A DNA stretch of 64,000 nt from Clostridia bacterium. GTDB lineage: Bacteria; Bacillota; Clostridia; Peptostreptococcales; Anaerovoracaceae. The stretch spans positions 124,001 through 188,000 of the forward strand of contig CABJAP010000006.1 of NCBI GenBank assembly GCA_902363595.1, written 5' to 3'. Position numbers and translations under genes: made by a program. Positions 33,944 to 42,044 of this stretch are shown one piece after another (the first letter of the stretch is position 1; every line of letters begins with the position of its first letter). The notes below the pieces were generated by a model that was given only the letters and a program-made list of their open reading frames with translations, searched no databases and was not told the DNA's origin.

Positions 33944-35086
33944 TTATTTGCCCAGAACGGATGCAGCGATTACGATCTTCTGAACTTCTGAAGTTCCTTC
34001 GTAGATCTCTGTAATCTTAGCGTCTCTCATCATTCTTTCAACCGGATAATCCTTGGTGTATCCGTAGCCGCCGTGCAGCTGTACACACTTCGTTGTTACA
34101 TACATAGCTGTTTCAGCAGCAAACAGTTTTGCCATCGCGGATTTCGGTCCATAATTCAGGTGCTTATCCTTCATGTCGGCAGCCTGATAAATCAGAAGTC
34201 TGGAGGCTTCGATTCTGGTTGCCATTTCAGCAATGTCAAATCTCAGAGCTTCCATTTCGGATAACTTTTTGCCGAACTGTTTTCTGGCTTTCATATAATC
34301 AACGGTTACATCCAGCGCGCCCTGTGCGATACCCAGAGCCTGGGAAGCGATACCGATACGTCCGCCGTCCAGTGTGGACATGGCAACTTTGAAGCCCTGT
34401 CCGATTTCTCCCAGCAGTCTGTCTTTCGGGATTCTGCAGTTCTGGAAAATCAGCTCTGTTGTGGAGGATGCGCAGATGCCCAGTTTGTCCTCAGTCTTAC
34501 CGATGGAGAATCCTTCGTCACCTTTTTCTACGATAAACGCGGAAATTCCTCTTGTTCCCTTTGACTTGTCAGTCATAGCCATTACTACAAATGTATCAGC
34601 GTATCCGCCGTTTGTAATGAATACTTTGGATCCGTTCAGAACCCACTGATCGCCTTCCAGGATTGCTCTTGTCTGCTGTCCTGCAGCATCTGTACCCGCA
34701 CCAGGTTCAGTCAGTCCGAATGCGCCTAATTTTCTGCCGGAGAGAAGGTCAGGAAGATATTTTTTCTTCTGTTCTTCATTTCCCCAGTTAAAAATCGGCC
34801 AGCAGCACAGGGAAGTGTGTGCGGAGCAGATAACGCCTGTAGATGCACAGACTCTTGACAGTTCCTCAACTGTGATCGCATAGGAGATGTGGTCTCCACC
34901 AGCTCCTTCGTATTCTGTAGGGAACGGTACGCCCAGCAGGCCGTATTTTGCCATTTTCTCTACAGTTTCAACTGGAAATCTGTGTTCCTGGTCGATGTCG
35001 GCTGCCAACGGTTCAACTTCGTTAGTAGCAAACTCTCTTACCATTTTTCTTACGAATTCTTGTTCCTTCGTGAGTTGAAAGTTCAT
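33944..35086 (-). CDS. Acyl-CoA dehydrogenase
   Basis: A 380-residue FAD enzyme of the short-chain acyl-CoA dehydrogenase type. Visible are the FAD/substrate motifs GAFGLTEPGAGTDA and VFITNGGYADTFVVMAM, the QLHGGYGYTKDYPVERMMRD signature, and the catalytic Glu in YEGTSEVQ. With EtfB and EtfA downstream it probably works as an enoyl-CoA reductase in fermentation (crotonyl-, acryloyl- or aryl-enoyl-CoA). Substrate range cannot be read directly. It heads the operon behind a ~105-base leader with two palindromes. Confidence 0.93.
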   Translation of the reverse strand: MNFQLTKEQEFVRKMVREFATNEVEPLAADIDQEHRFPVETVEKMAKYGLLGVPFPTEYEGAGGDHISYAITVEELSRVCASTGVICSAHTSLCCWPIFNWGNEEQKKKYLPDLLSGRKLGAFGLTEPGAGTDAAGQQTRAILEGDQWVLNGSKVFITNGGYADTFVVMAMTDKSKGTRGISAFIVEKGDEGFSIGKTEDKLGICASSTTELIFQNCRIPKDRLLGEIGQGFKVAMSTLDGGRIGIASQALGIAQGALDVTVDYMKARKQFGKKLSEMEALRFDIAEMATRIEASRLLIYQAADMKDKHLNYGPKSAMAKLFAAETAMYVTTKCVQLHGGYGYTKDYPVERMMRDAKITEIYEGTSEVQKIVIAASVLGK

Positions 35087-35129
35087 GTAAATGCCTCCTT
35101 AAATTATTAATAACGGTACGTTTTTTGTC

Positions 35130-35178
35130 TATTAAAATTGTCCGCGTTTTAATAGTCAACTTCGTTACAAAAGTAACG
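35130..35178 (-). promoter_or_regulatory. Two palindromes in the leader of the acd-etf operon
   Basis: TCGTTAC-N4-GTAACGA (35162-35179 including the outer pair) and an 8-bp inverted repeat 35130-35137/35147-35154 lie downstream of the promoter. They could be regulator sites or RNA hairpins in the leader. Confidence 0.45.
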
Positions 35179-35191
35179 ACCATACATTCCT

Positions 35192-35220
35192 ATTAGACCA
35201 TATTGCGTTCATTATTGCAA
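35192..35220 (-). promoter_or_regulatory. Candidate promoter of the acd-etf operon
   Basis: Minus-strand TTGCAA (35215-35220) and TCTAAT (35192-35197) with a 17-base spacer. Confidence 0.5.
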
Positions 35221-35300
35221 GTGGTTTTTTTACTTTCCGTAAAATATTTATCAAGGATTCAAATACGGTTTTGAATATTCAGATTCTTCCCTCATTTTCC

Positions 35301-35330
35301 TTGCAATTCTAACCTTTAGCATGGTAAAAT
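35301..35330 (+). promoter_or_regulatory. Candidate promoter of the lipoprotein gene
   Basis: TTGCAA (35301-35306) and TAAAAT (35325-35330) with an 18-base spacer, 41 bases before the lipoprotein start, which has AAGGAGGG in front. Confidence 0.5.
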
Positions 35331-35371
35331 ATATGTAAGTCTTTATAGCCATATGTATTAAGGAGGGTTAT

Positions 35372-36022
35372 ATGAAAAAAAGAGCAAAACTGATCGTTGC
35401 ATTTTTAACATTGTCTTTAGTGATGGCCTGTTTCGCAGGTTGCGGCAGCAGTAACAGTGAAGAGGAGCCAAAAGAAACCACTGCGGCAGCAGTAACCGTG
35501 CCAGAGGAAGTACAGGCAGTCAAAGACAAAGTTACTGGTCTTGCGGAAAAGTACGCAAAGAAACTAGATGGCGACTGGGGCGACCAGCAAGTTGCTTTAC
35601 TGGAATCAAAGGAAGGAGAAAAGTACAAAGACTACAAAGACATGAAAGCTGTTCTTGACAGCTATAGAGAAGAGAGCGGAGCATATTATATATATGCCCT
35701 GTATCCAACGGATCTTGAAAATGTGGATTCCAAACCATTTATGATCACGGTAGACGGTTCGGAGGATCCTGACCCTTACGGTGAGGAGTATGAGTGGGAA
35801 ATTCAATTCCAGGAGGCCTGGAAAGGCTCTCCGGCGGCAGCCCGGTCTGCATGGGCAGATGATGAGGAAGGAAAAGACCTCTGCTGGTCCGCATTTGCAC
35901 CATTCCATGACAGTGAAGGAAACATCGTTGGAATTCTAGGAGTTGACTACCCTGCACCGGAAATTCTCGACTTTCCTGAGTGGAACCGGGATTCCGATCA
36001 GTGGAATAAAATTGAAGAATAA
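35372..36022 (+). CDS. Lipoprotein with a Cache-like sensor domain
   Basis: A 216-residue exported lipoprotein. The signal peptide ends in a lipobox CFAGC (lipidated Cys about 25), followed by a Glu/Thr-rich linker and one folded domain. The C-terminal segment WSAFAPFHDSEGNIVGILGVDYPA has the form of the membrane-distal strand of Cache/PAS sensors (SAYAPI...GxVVGVLGVD). Such domains usually sit in chemoreceptors and histidine kinases; here it is a free lipoprotein, which may present a ligand to a partner. It is a single gene with its own promoter and terminator. No function is assigned. Confidence 0.75.
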   Translation: MKKRAKLIVAFLTLSLVMACFAGCGSSNSEEEPKETTAAAVTVPEEVQAVKDKVTGLAEKYAKKLDGDWGDQQVALLESKEGEKYKDYKDMKAVLDSYREESGAYYIYALYPTDLENVDSKPFMITVDGSEDPDPYGEEYEWEIQFQEAWKGSPAAARSAWADDEEGKDLCWSAFAPFHDSEGNIVGILGVDYPAPEILDFPEWNRDSDQWNKIEE

Positions 36023-36070
36023 ACGTTATATCTAGTCGAGGATCATAGAAGATCATATGCAAACAGTAAT

Positions 36071-36112
36071 CAAAAGAGACTGCTGCACGAGGTTCGCGCT
36101 CAGTCTCTTTTG
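36071..36112 (+). terminator. Terminator after the lipoprotein gene
   Basis: A 12-bp perfect stem (36071-36082 with 36101-36112) with an 18-base loop and a T-rich right arm, between the lipoprotein and Crp/Fnr genes. Confidence 0.75.
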
Positions 36113-36129
36113 TTAAGGAAGGTAACATT

Positions 36130-36801
36130 ATGAAAGAAACAGAAATATCCATATTGAAAGACCGTTTACCATTTTGGAATCGATTATCTTCAGAGGAAAA
36201 GCTTCTATTATCTCAGAATGCTGTATCTGTCCTCTATGATAAACATACGGCAATTCACACTGCTGATTTTGAATGTATCGGGATTCTCCTGGTCAAAAGC
36301 GGCACGCTTCGCGTCTATATGCTTTCCGAAGACGGAAAGGAAATCACCCTTTACCGCATTTCTTCAGGGGACGTGTGCATCCTTTCCGCAGCTTGTGTCT
36401 TGCAGGCGATTACCTTTGATGTGTGCATCGATGCCGTGTCGGACTGTGACGTAATCCAAATCAGTTCCGCTGCCTTTTCAAAGGTAATGGGAGAAAACGT
36501 TTACGCGGAGGCATTCGCTTATAAGCTGGCAACGGAACGGTTTTCCGATGTAATGTGGGCCATGCAGCAAATCCTTTTTATGAGTTTTGATCGGCGGCTG
36601 GCTACCTTTTTGATCGATGAATCTGCCGCGCAGGGCTCTGAGTCCATCAAGATGACCCATGAGGAAATTGCCCGTATGATGGGCAGCGCCAGAGAAGTGG
36701 TCACCCGCATGCTGAAGTATTTTTCGTCGGAGGGCTGGGTTGAGCTTTCGCGGGGAATGGTAAAAATTCGAGACCGAGAAAAACTGATGGAAATAATTTG
36801 A
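36130..36801 (+). CDS. Crp/Fnr-family transcriptional regulator
   Basis: A 223-residue regulator: a cyclic-nucleotide-binding type beta-barrel (about 20-125, with IGILLVKSGTLRVYMLSEDGKEITLYRISSGD split over two strands), a dimer helix and a Crp-type helix-turn-helix (THEEIARMMGSAREVVTRML, about 177-197). There is no N-terminal Cys set for an FNR iron-sulfur cluster, so it is a Crp-like or redox/ligand-sensing member. It faces the CoA-disulfide reductase fusion gene convergently. This YeiL/ArcR-like type often controls sulfur or nitrogen stress genes in anaerobes, but its target here is unknown. Confidence 0.9.
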   Translation: MKETEISILKDRLPFWNRLSSEEKLLLSQNAVSVLYDKHTAIHTADFECIGILLVKSGTLRVYMLSEDGKEITLYRISSGDVCILSAACVLQAITFDVCIDAVSDCDVIQISSAAFSKVMGENVYAEAFAYKLATERFSDVMWAMQQILFMSFDRRLATFLIDESAAQGSESIKMTHEEIARMMGSAREVVTRMLKYFSSEGWVELSRGMVKIRDREKLMEII

Positions 36802-36899
36802 TCGGATTGACTGGGCAGGCTGGCGGCGGCCCAGCCATTCATCACCCCGACGATCCAACAGCTCATTTCCCCCGGCAGCCCAAACGTGCATTTCCCTCC

Positions 36900-36930
36900 C
36901 CGACCGTCATGCCTTAAGGCAGACGATCGG
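36900..36930. terminator. Imperfect hairpin between convergent genes
   Basis: An inverted repeat of about 14 bp with mismatches (centre AAGG/CCTT near 36914) lies between the Crp/Fnr and CoA-disulfide reductase genes. No T-run follows, so terminator function is tentative. Confidence 0.4.
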
Positions 36931-36943
36931 GAAAACACCGTTT

Positions 36944-39403
36944 TTATATAAACAGATTTACATCGGACTTTTCCGCATCCCCCAGATAGCTGGCAACCCC
37001 AGCCAGTTCTACCCCATCGATCAGCTCTTCTTCCCGAATCCCCATCACATCCATGGACATGGTACAGGCGACCAGCTTCACCCCGTTGTCCATCGCCTGC
37101 CGCATCAATGTTTCCAAAGAATCCACATGCTTCTCCTTCATAACGCTGCGCATCATCTTCGTACCCATACCGCCCATATTCATTTTCGATAATTTGAGTT
37201 TTTCTGTTCCCCTGGGCATCATCGCACCGAACATCTTTTCAACAAAGGATTTTTTCACCGGCTGCTTTTCCCGTTTTCTCAGGATATTCAGCCCCCAGAA
37301 GGTGAAGAACATCGTTACCGGCCGCCCCATAGCTGCTGCACCGTTGGCAATAATGAAGGATGCCAACGCCTTATCCAGATCCCCGCTGAACACCACCATC
37401 GTCTTGCCGTCGCCGCCTTTTTGTTCCTGCGGCGCCGGGCAGCAGCAATCCCCGCCTTTTCGAATATATACCAGATTTTCCTTGCCCTGCTTCTCCGTTT
37501 TCACCAGCGTATTCTGCGTTCGTTCGCACCAAGCGGCAATATCCCTGGCAAAGCCCAAGTCCGTAGCCGAAACCTTCAAAAGCTCCCCATCCTCCATCTG
37601 GGCAATAGCTTCATTGACTTTCATGATGGGGCCAGGACACTGAAGACCGCAGCAATCAACGATTTTCATCTCTCTGCCCTCCGGCTCTTCAGGCGGTTGT
37701 TCCCTGGCTGGTTCTTCTCTCCACTCCCCTTTATCGTGCATGGATTTGTAAAAAGTCGTTCCGCCTTCCAGAACCTGTACATTGGTAAACCCTTTTTCCA
37801 TTAAGATTCTAGCTCCGTTGTAAGACCGCACCCCCACAGAGCAGTAAACGATGATTCGTTTTGTTTGATCCAGCTCATCCAGACGGCCGCGCAGCTGACC
37901 AAGCGGGATATGATAAGAGCCTGGTATCTGGAAAACCATTCGCTCCGTGTCTTCTGTCACGTCCAAGATCATATAGTCCTCCCCGGCCGGTTCTGCCAAA
38001 AGATGATCCAGCTCATCCGGGCCTACGAAAGATACCAGACCGTCCAGCACATTTTGAGCCGTAAAGCCCAGCATGTTAACCGGATCCTTTGCCGAGGAAT
38101 AGGGAGGCGCATAGGCCAGCTCCAGTTTTTCCAAATCTGAAACATCTGCCCCAAGGCGCATTGCCGCAGCAATGACATCGATTCGCTTATCCGCTCCCTC
38201 CTGGCCTACGGCCTGGGCTCCGAATAGCTCGCCGTTTTTACCAAAGATCAGCTTTAATGTGAGAGGTACTGCGCCCGGATAATAAGCGGCATGGGACTTC
38301 TGATTAATGATGATCGAGTGATAGTCCGCGCCCTTTTGCTTTCCCATGGCTTTCAGGGTCTTTTCGTTGACGCCCGTGCAGGCTGCCGTCAGATCAAAAA
38401 CTTGAGCTACCGACGTGCCTTGGGTTCCCTCATAAATTTTATGATCTCCGGCGATATTATCGGCGCAGATCCGGGCCTGTTTGTTGGCCGGACCGGCAAG
38501 GGGCACCATGGTCTGTGTCCCCAGGGTAAAGTTCTCCACTTCGATCACATCTCCCACCGCGTAAATATCCGGGTCGGAGGTGTGGAGTTCTCCATCCACC
38601 TTGATCCCCCCTTTTTCATTGAGCAAAAGGCCGGCCTCTTTTGCCAGTTCACTATTGGGGCGCACACCTATGGACAAAATGATCAAATCCGCAGAAAGGC
38701 TCCGGCCGCTGCCCAGCTGTATTGTTGTGCTTCCTTCCGATTCCTCAAAAGAACGGACACCGTCGCCCAAAATCAGATCTACATGATTCATAGTCATGTT
38801 TTCGTGCAGGAGCTGGGCCATCTCCCGATCCAGCGGCGCCATGACCTGATCCTGCATTTCAATCAGGCTTACATGTATCCCCTGGGCACTGAGGTTTTCC
38901 GCCATTTCCAGCCCGATAAACCCTCCGCCGATAACCGCGGCCCGTTTTGGCTTCTTCTCCTGAATCAAGGTTTTAATCATATCCGTGTCCGGAACCGTCC
39001 AAAGAGTATGGATATTGGCTCCATCGATTCCCGGGATAGGAGGCTTGATCGGCGATGATCCCGCGGCGATGACCAGAGTATCGTAAGACTCTTGGTAGGT
39101 CCTCCCTCCCTGCAATTCCTTTACCTCTACCAGTTTCTTTTCTGGCATGATTCTAATTACTTCTGAAGAAATTCTTACATCAATATTGAACTTTTCCTTC
39201 ATTGCCTGAGGCGTTTGCAGCAGCAGTACATCCCGTTCTTTGATGGCGCCGCCGATGTAGTAAGGCAGCCCGCAGTTGGCATAAGAGATGTATTCTCCAC
39301 GTTCAAAGATAACGATTTCCATGGATTCATCCCGTCTTCTCAGCCTGGCGGCTGCAGTGGCTCCGCCGGCAACTCCCCCTATAATAACTGTTTTCTTAGC
39401 CAT
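36944..39403 (-). CDS. CoA-disulfide reductase / rhodanese / TusA / DsrE four-domain fusion
   Basis: An 819-residue sulfur-handling protein. Domains: an FAD/NAD(P)H disulfide reductase of the CoA-disulfide reductase group (1-445) with GGVAGGATAAARLRR and the single redox Cys44 in YANCGLPYYIGG; a rhodanese domain (about 455-550) with active Cys in CSVGVRS; a TusA-like domain (about 580-650) with CGLQCPGP; and a DsrE/F-like domain (about 665-819) with CTMSMDVMG. All the expected cysteines are kept, so persulfide sulfur could pass from one module to the next. The start at 39403 (MAKKTVIIGG) follows GTGAGG; the upstream part of the longer frame is not protein-like. It probably reduces polysulfide or CoA-persulfide, or regulates thiol balance. 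Confidence 0.92.
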   Translation of the reverse strand: MAKKTVIIGGVAGGATAAARLRRRDESMEIVIFERGEYISYANCGLPYYIGGAIKERDVLLLQTPQAMKEKFNIDVRISSEVIRIMPEKKLVEVKELQGGRTYQESYDTLVIAAGSSPIKPPIPGIDGANIHTLWTVPDTDMIKTLIQEKKPKRAAVIGGGFIGLEMAENLSAQGIHVSLIEMQDQVMAPLDREMAQLLHENMTMNHVDLILGDGVRSFEESEGSTTIQLGSGRSLSADLIILSIGVRPNSELAKEAGLLLNEKGGIKVDGELHTSDPDIYAVGDVIEVENFTLGTQTMVPLAGPANKQARICADNIAGDHKIYEGTQGTSVAQVFDLTAACTGVNEKTLKAMGKQKGADYHSIIINQKSHAAYYPGAVPLTLKLIFGKNGELFGAQAVGQEGADKRIDVIAAAMRLGADVSDLEKLELAYAPPYSSAKDPVNMLGFTAQNVLDGLVSFVGPDELDHLLAEPAGEDYMILDVTEDTERMVFQIPGSYHIPLGQLRGRLDELDQTKRIIVYCSVGVRSYNGARILMEKGFTNVQVLEGGTTFYKSMHDKGEWREEPAREQPPEEPEGREMKIVDCCGLQCPGPIMKVNEAIAQMEDGELLKVSATDLGFARDIAAWCERTQNTLVKTEKQGKENLVYIRKGGDCCCPAPQEQKGGDGKTMVVFSGDLDKALASFIIANGAAAMGRPVTMFFTFWGLNILRKREKQPVKKSFVEKMFGAMMPRGTEKLKLSKMNMGGMGTKMMRSVMKEKHVDSLETLMRQAMDNGVKLVACTMSMDVMGIREEELIDGVELAGVASYLGDAEKSDVNLFI

Positions 39404-39482
39404 AATAAAAACCTCACAATCTTTCTTTGTGAGGTCATTATATCGTTTCCTGCACCTGATTTCTGTGACCGGATCACACAAG

Positions 39483-42044
39483 TCAAATTTTTTTCTGATC
39501 AGCCTCTTGCACCGCCAGCTCCGCATCCAGCTTTGGCACAATCGCTCCTTCCTCCACCAGCTTGATAAAACGATCCGTCAATCTGGGGTCGAACTGTCTG
39601 CCTCTTTGACGCTTCAGTTCTTCCAGCGCATACTCAACAGTGTAGGGTTCTTTGTAAGAACGCATAGAAACCATGGCGTCAAAAGAATCTGCTATGCATA
39701 AAATCCTTGCCGACATTGGAATGTCTTCACCGGATATCTTTCTCGGATACCCCTGACCGTCATATCGTTCGTGATGCCCAATGACCGCCGGAATAACATA
39801 GTCCAGAGAAGGAAGGTGGCGGATAATTCCAACCGAACTTTCCACATGACCTTTCATGATTTCGTACTCTTCATCGTTCAGCTTGCCGGGCTTATTGAGA
39901 ATATCCTCCCGAATGCCGATTTTGCCAATGTCATGAAGCAGCCCGGCTTCCCGGATCAGTTCCACAAAATCATCTCCCATATCATAGGCTTCTGCCAGAC
40001 GGGAAGCATAGTAAGCTACATTCTTTGAATGACTGAAAGTATAATGATCTTTGGTGTCGATGGCTGCGGTAAGCGCATAAATCGTCGGCGCGTATTCAGA
40101 GTAAATCCCCTGTTTATATTCGCTGCTGTCCACGTTATCCTCTTCACGAGAATTACTCATACTTTCATGAGCAAGGAGAATCGCGTTCTTACCCCGCCGT
40201 TTGACCTGATAGACCGCCATATCCGCATTTTCAACCAGTTCTTTGACGCTGCCGGCACCATATGGATATGAGCTGATCCCTCCGCTGACGGTCAGCACCT
40301 TAAGCGCATAGTCTTGCTCAGCCTTGTTCATCTCCATAATCTGCCTGCGAATGTTTTCCGCTAAATTACTGGCAGACAGCATATCGTATCCCGGCAAAAT
40401 AATCGCAAATTCCTTTCCGCTGTATCTGGAGATGTAACCATTGTTACCCACGCTGGCCGCAATGATCCTCGCTACCCGCTGAAGGGCCAGATCTCCTTCC
40501 CGGTCTCCGTACAACTGATTGTACAATTTGAAATCATCCAGATTTAGGATGATTAACGCCAGTGACCGGTCTTTGTTTTTCTCAAATTCATCTTCCAGAA
40601 CCTGATAAAAATATTTCCGATTCAGCAGCCCCGTCAAATCATCGGTCCTTGCTTCCTGGTACACCTTTTCATAAAGTCTGGAGTTTTTCACTGCAATGGC
40701 ACCTATAGAACTGATAGAAGTAAGGAAACTAATATCGTCATAAGTAAACCGGGCGTGAGGATCCCTTGCAGCTGTTCCTATTAAACCGATCAATGTATCG
40801 CCGTCCTTGAGCGGCGCAAACATGTGAATACCCAAATTATGAATTTGCTTCTTTTCCTCCTCCCACATGGCCTTGTAAGCCGTCAGGCATTGGAACTCTT
40901 CCATCAGCAGGCATTCATTGTGTTGTCTGAGATAAACGATCACTGGATTGCTTTTATCCAATGACACGGTCTTATCATCCAAGGGGCTGGCGCTGTAGGC
41001 AATATGATAGGATCCCTCTTCTCCATTCTCAATAAAAATGTAGACTTTTTCAGCATCCAGTGTCTGCTGGACCGTACGAGTAACCTTTTCCAGTACTTGA
41101 TGGATTTCCAGGCTGCAAGAAATCGCTTTGCTGAATTCTTTCAGGGTTTCTGATCTGGTGATTTCTTCCTTGATAAAAACCGTGTCCACAAATTTTTTCA
41201 TGATATAGTACAGCAAGAAGGTAAATAAGGTAAACAGAATCGCCGTAATCAGCACATAGCTGTCCTCATACTGTCCAAGAATTCTCCTGATCAAGCGTTC
41301 CAGCGGCCTGATCGCATTGGCAAACAACAGAATTGCGATTACAAACACAGCCACATAGCAGCTGCCTTTTGATACCAGAAGCGTCAATTTGAAGAGACGC
41401 CTTCTGTACATTGCATAAAACATACAGCAAACCATCAAAAGCGCCGACAGCACATCAATGGGAAAACCTTCAAATAGGGGAAGGCACAAGCAGGCCTGTC
41501 CTAGAAAAACACCGACAATACCGATCAAAATCGGTGTCAGCTGGCGCTTGCGAATTTCATCGGTCTTATAGCCCCTCAGCATAATGATAAACATATGGAT
41601 CAGAACCGCGCCGCATACAAGGAATAGAACCGTCACGCTCCATGTAACTTGATACACAAATTGCACTTGCCCGCCCGGGTGCTCTACGCTCAGAGGTGCC
41701 TCTAAAAAGAGTCCCGTAAAGATATTGATGATGTTAACCGCCAGAGAAAGCGTTAGCCATAGAGGACGCAGCTTTGATTTTTTCGCTCCGACAAATGCTT
41801 CCATAAAGCAAAAGAAGGCAAATGGCATCATCAGCAAGCCGAAAATAGAGACATCATACCAAAGCTTTTCACCGGGCCAAAATTGCATGCGCATACAAAA
41901 TGAGCCACCCACCCAGAGGACGCCCAAAATCAAAACCATGATGAAGGCATCGTTGAGTTTGGTCTTTTTTGCTGCAATAAAAGCAAACAGCAGCAGCAGA
42001 TAGCAGCAGAGAGCAATGATGGGAATGAACACAAAACTATTCAT
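39483..42044 (-). CDS. Membrane protein with GAF, degenerate GGDEF and HD-GYP domains
   Basis: About 853 residues. About eight N-terminal membrane segments (1-240) form a sensory module, then a GAF domain (about 290-430), a GGDEF fold (about 460-600) whose signature reads SGKEF, and an HD-GYP domain (about 660-853) with HDIGKIGI and HHERYDGQGYP intact. The GGDEF active site has lost key Gly and Asp residues and is unlikely to make c-di-GMP; it may bind GTP as a sensor. The HD-GYP half should break c-di-GMP. The start at 42044 follows AAGGAGGGG and overlaps the GH3 gene by 8 bases, so translation is coupled. Confidence 0.9.
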   Translation of the reverse strand: MNSFVFIPIIALCCYLLLLFAFIAAKKTKLNDAFIMVLILGVLWVGGSFCMRMQFWPGEKLWYDVSIFGLLMMPFAFFCFMEAFVGAKKSKLRPLWLTLSLAVNIINIFTGLFLEAPLSVEHPGGQVQFVYQVTWSVTVLFLVCGAVLIHMFIIMLRGYKTDEIRKRQLTPILIGIVGVFLGQACLCLPLFEGFPIDVLSALLMVCCMFYAMYRRRLFKLTLLVSKGSCYVAVFVIAILLFANAIRPLERLIRRILGQYEDSYVLITAILFTLFTFLLYYIMKKFVDTVFIKEEITRSETLKEFSKAISCSLEIHQVLEKVTRTVQQTLDAEKVYIFIENGEEGSYHIAYSASPLDDKTVSLDKSNPVIVYLRQHNECLLMEEFQCLTAYKAMWEEEKKQIHNLGIHMFAPLKDGDTLIGLIGTAARDPHARFTYDDISFLTSISSIGAIAVKNSRLYEKVYQEARTDDLTGLLNRKYFYQVLEDEFEKNKDRSLALIILNLDDFKLYNQLYGDREGDLALQRVARIIAASVGNNGYISRYSGKEFAIILPGYDMLSASNLAENIRRQIMEMNKAEQDYALKVLTVSGGISSYPYGAGSVKELVENADMAVYQVKRRGKNAILLAHESMSNSREEDNVDSSEYKQGIYSEYAPTIYALTAAIDTKDHYTFSHSKNVAYYASRLAEAYDMGDDFVELIREAGLLHDIGKIGIREDILNKPGKLNDEEYEIMKGHVESSVGIIRHLPSLDYVIPAVIGHHERYDGQGYPRKISGEDIPMSARILCIADSFDAMVSMRSYKEPYTVEYALEELKRQRGRQFDPRLTDRFIKLVEEGAIVPKLDAELAVQEADQKKI

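Noticed and set aside
39404..39541. 46-codon extension of the CoA-disulfide reductase fusion
   Set aside because: The FAD-binding fold begins at MAKKTVIIGG, and GTGAGG fits ATG 39403; the extension is rich in Arg and Cys without sense.
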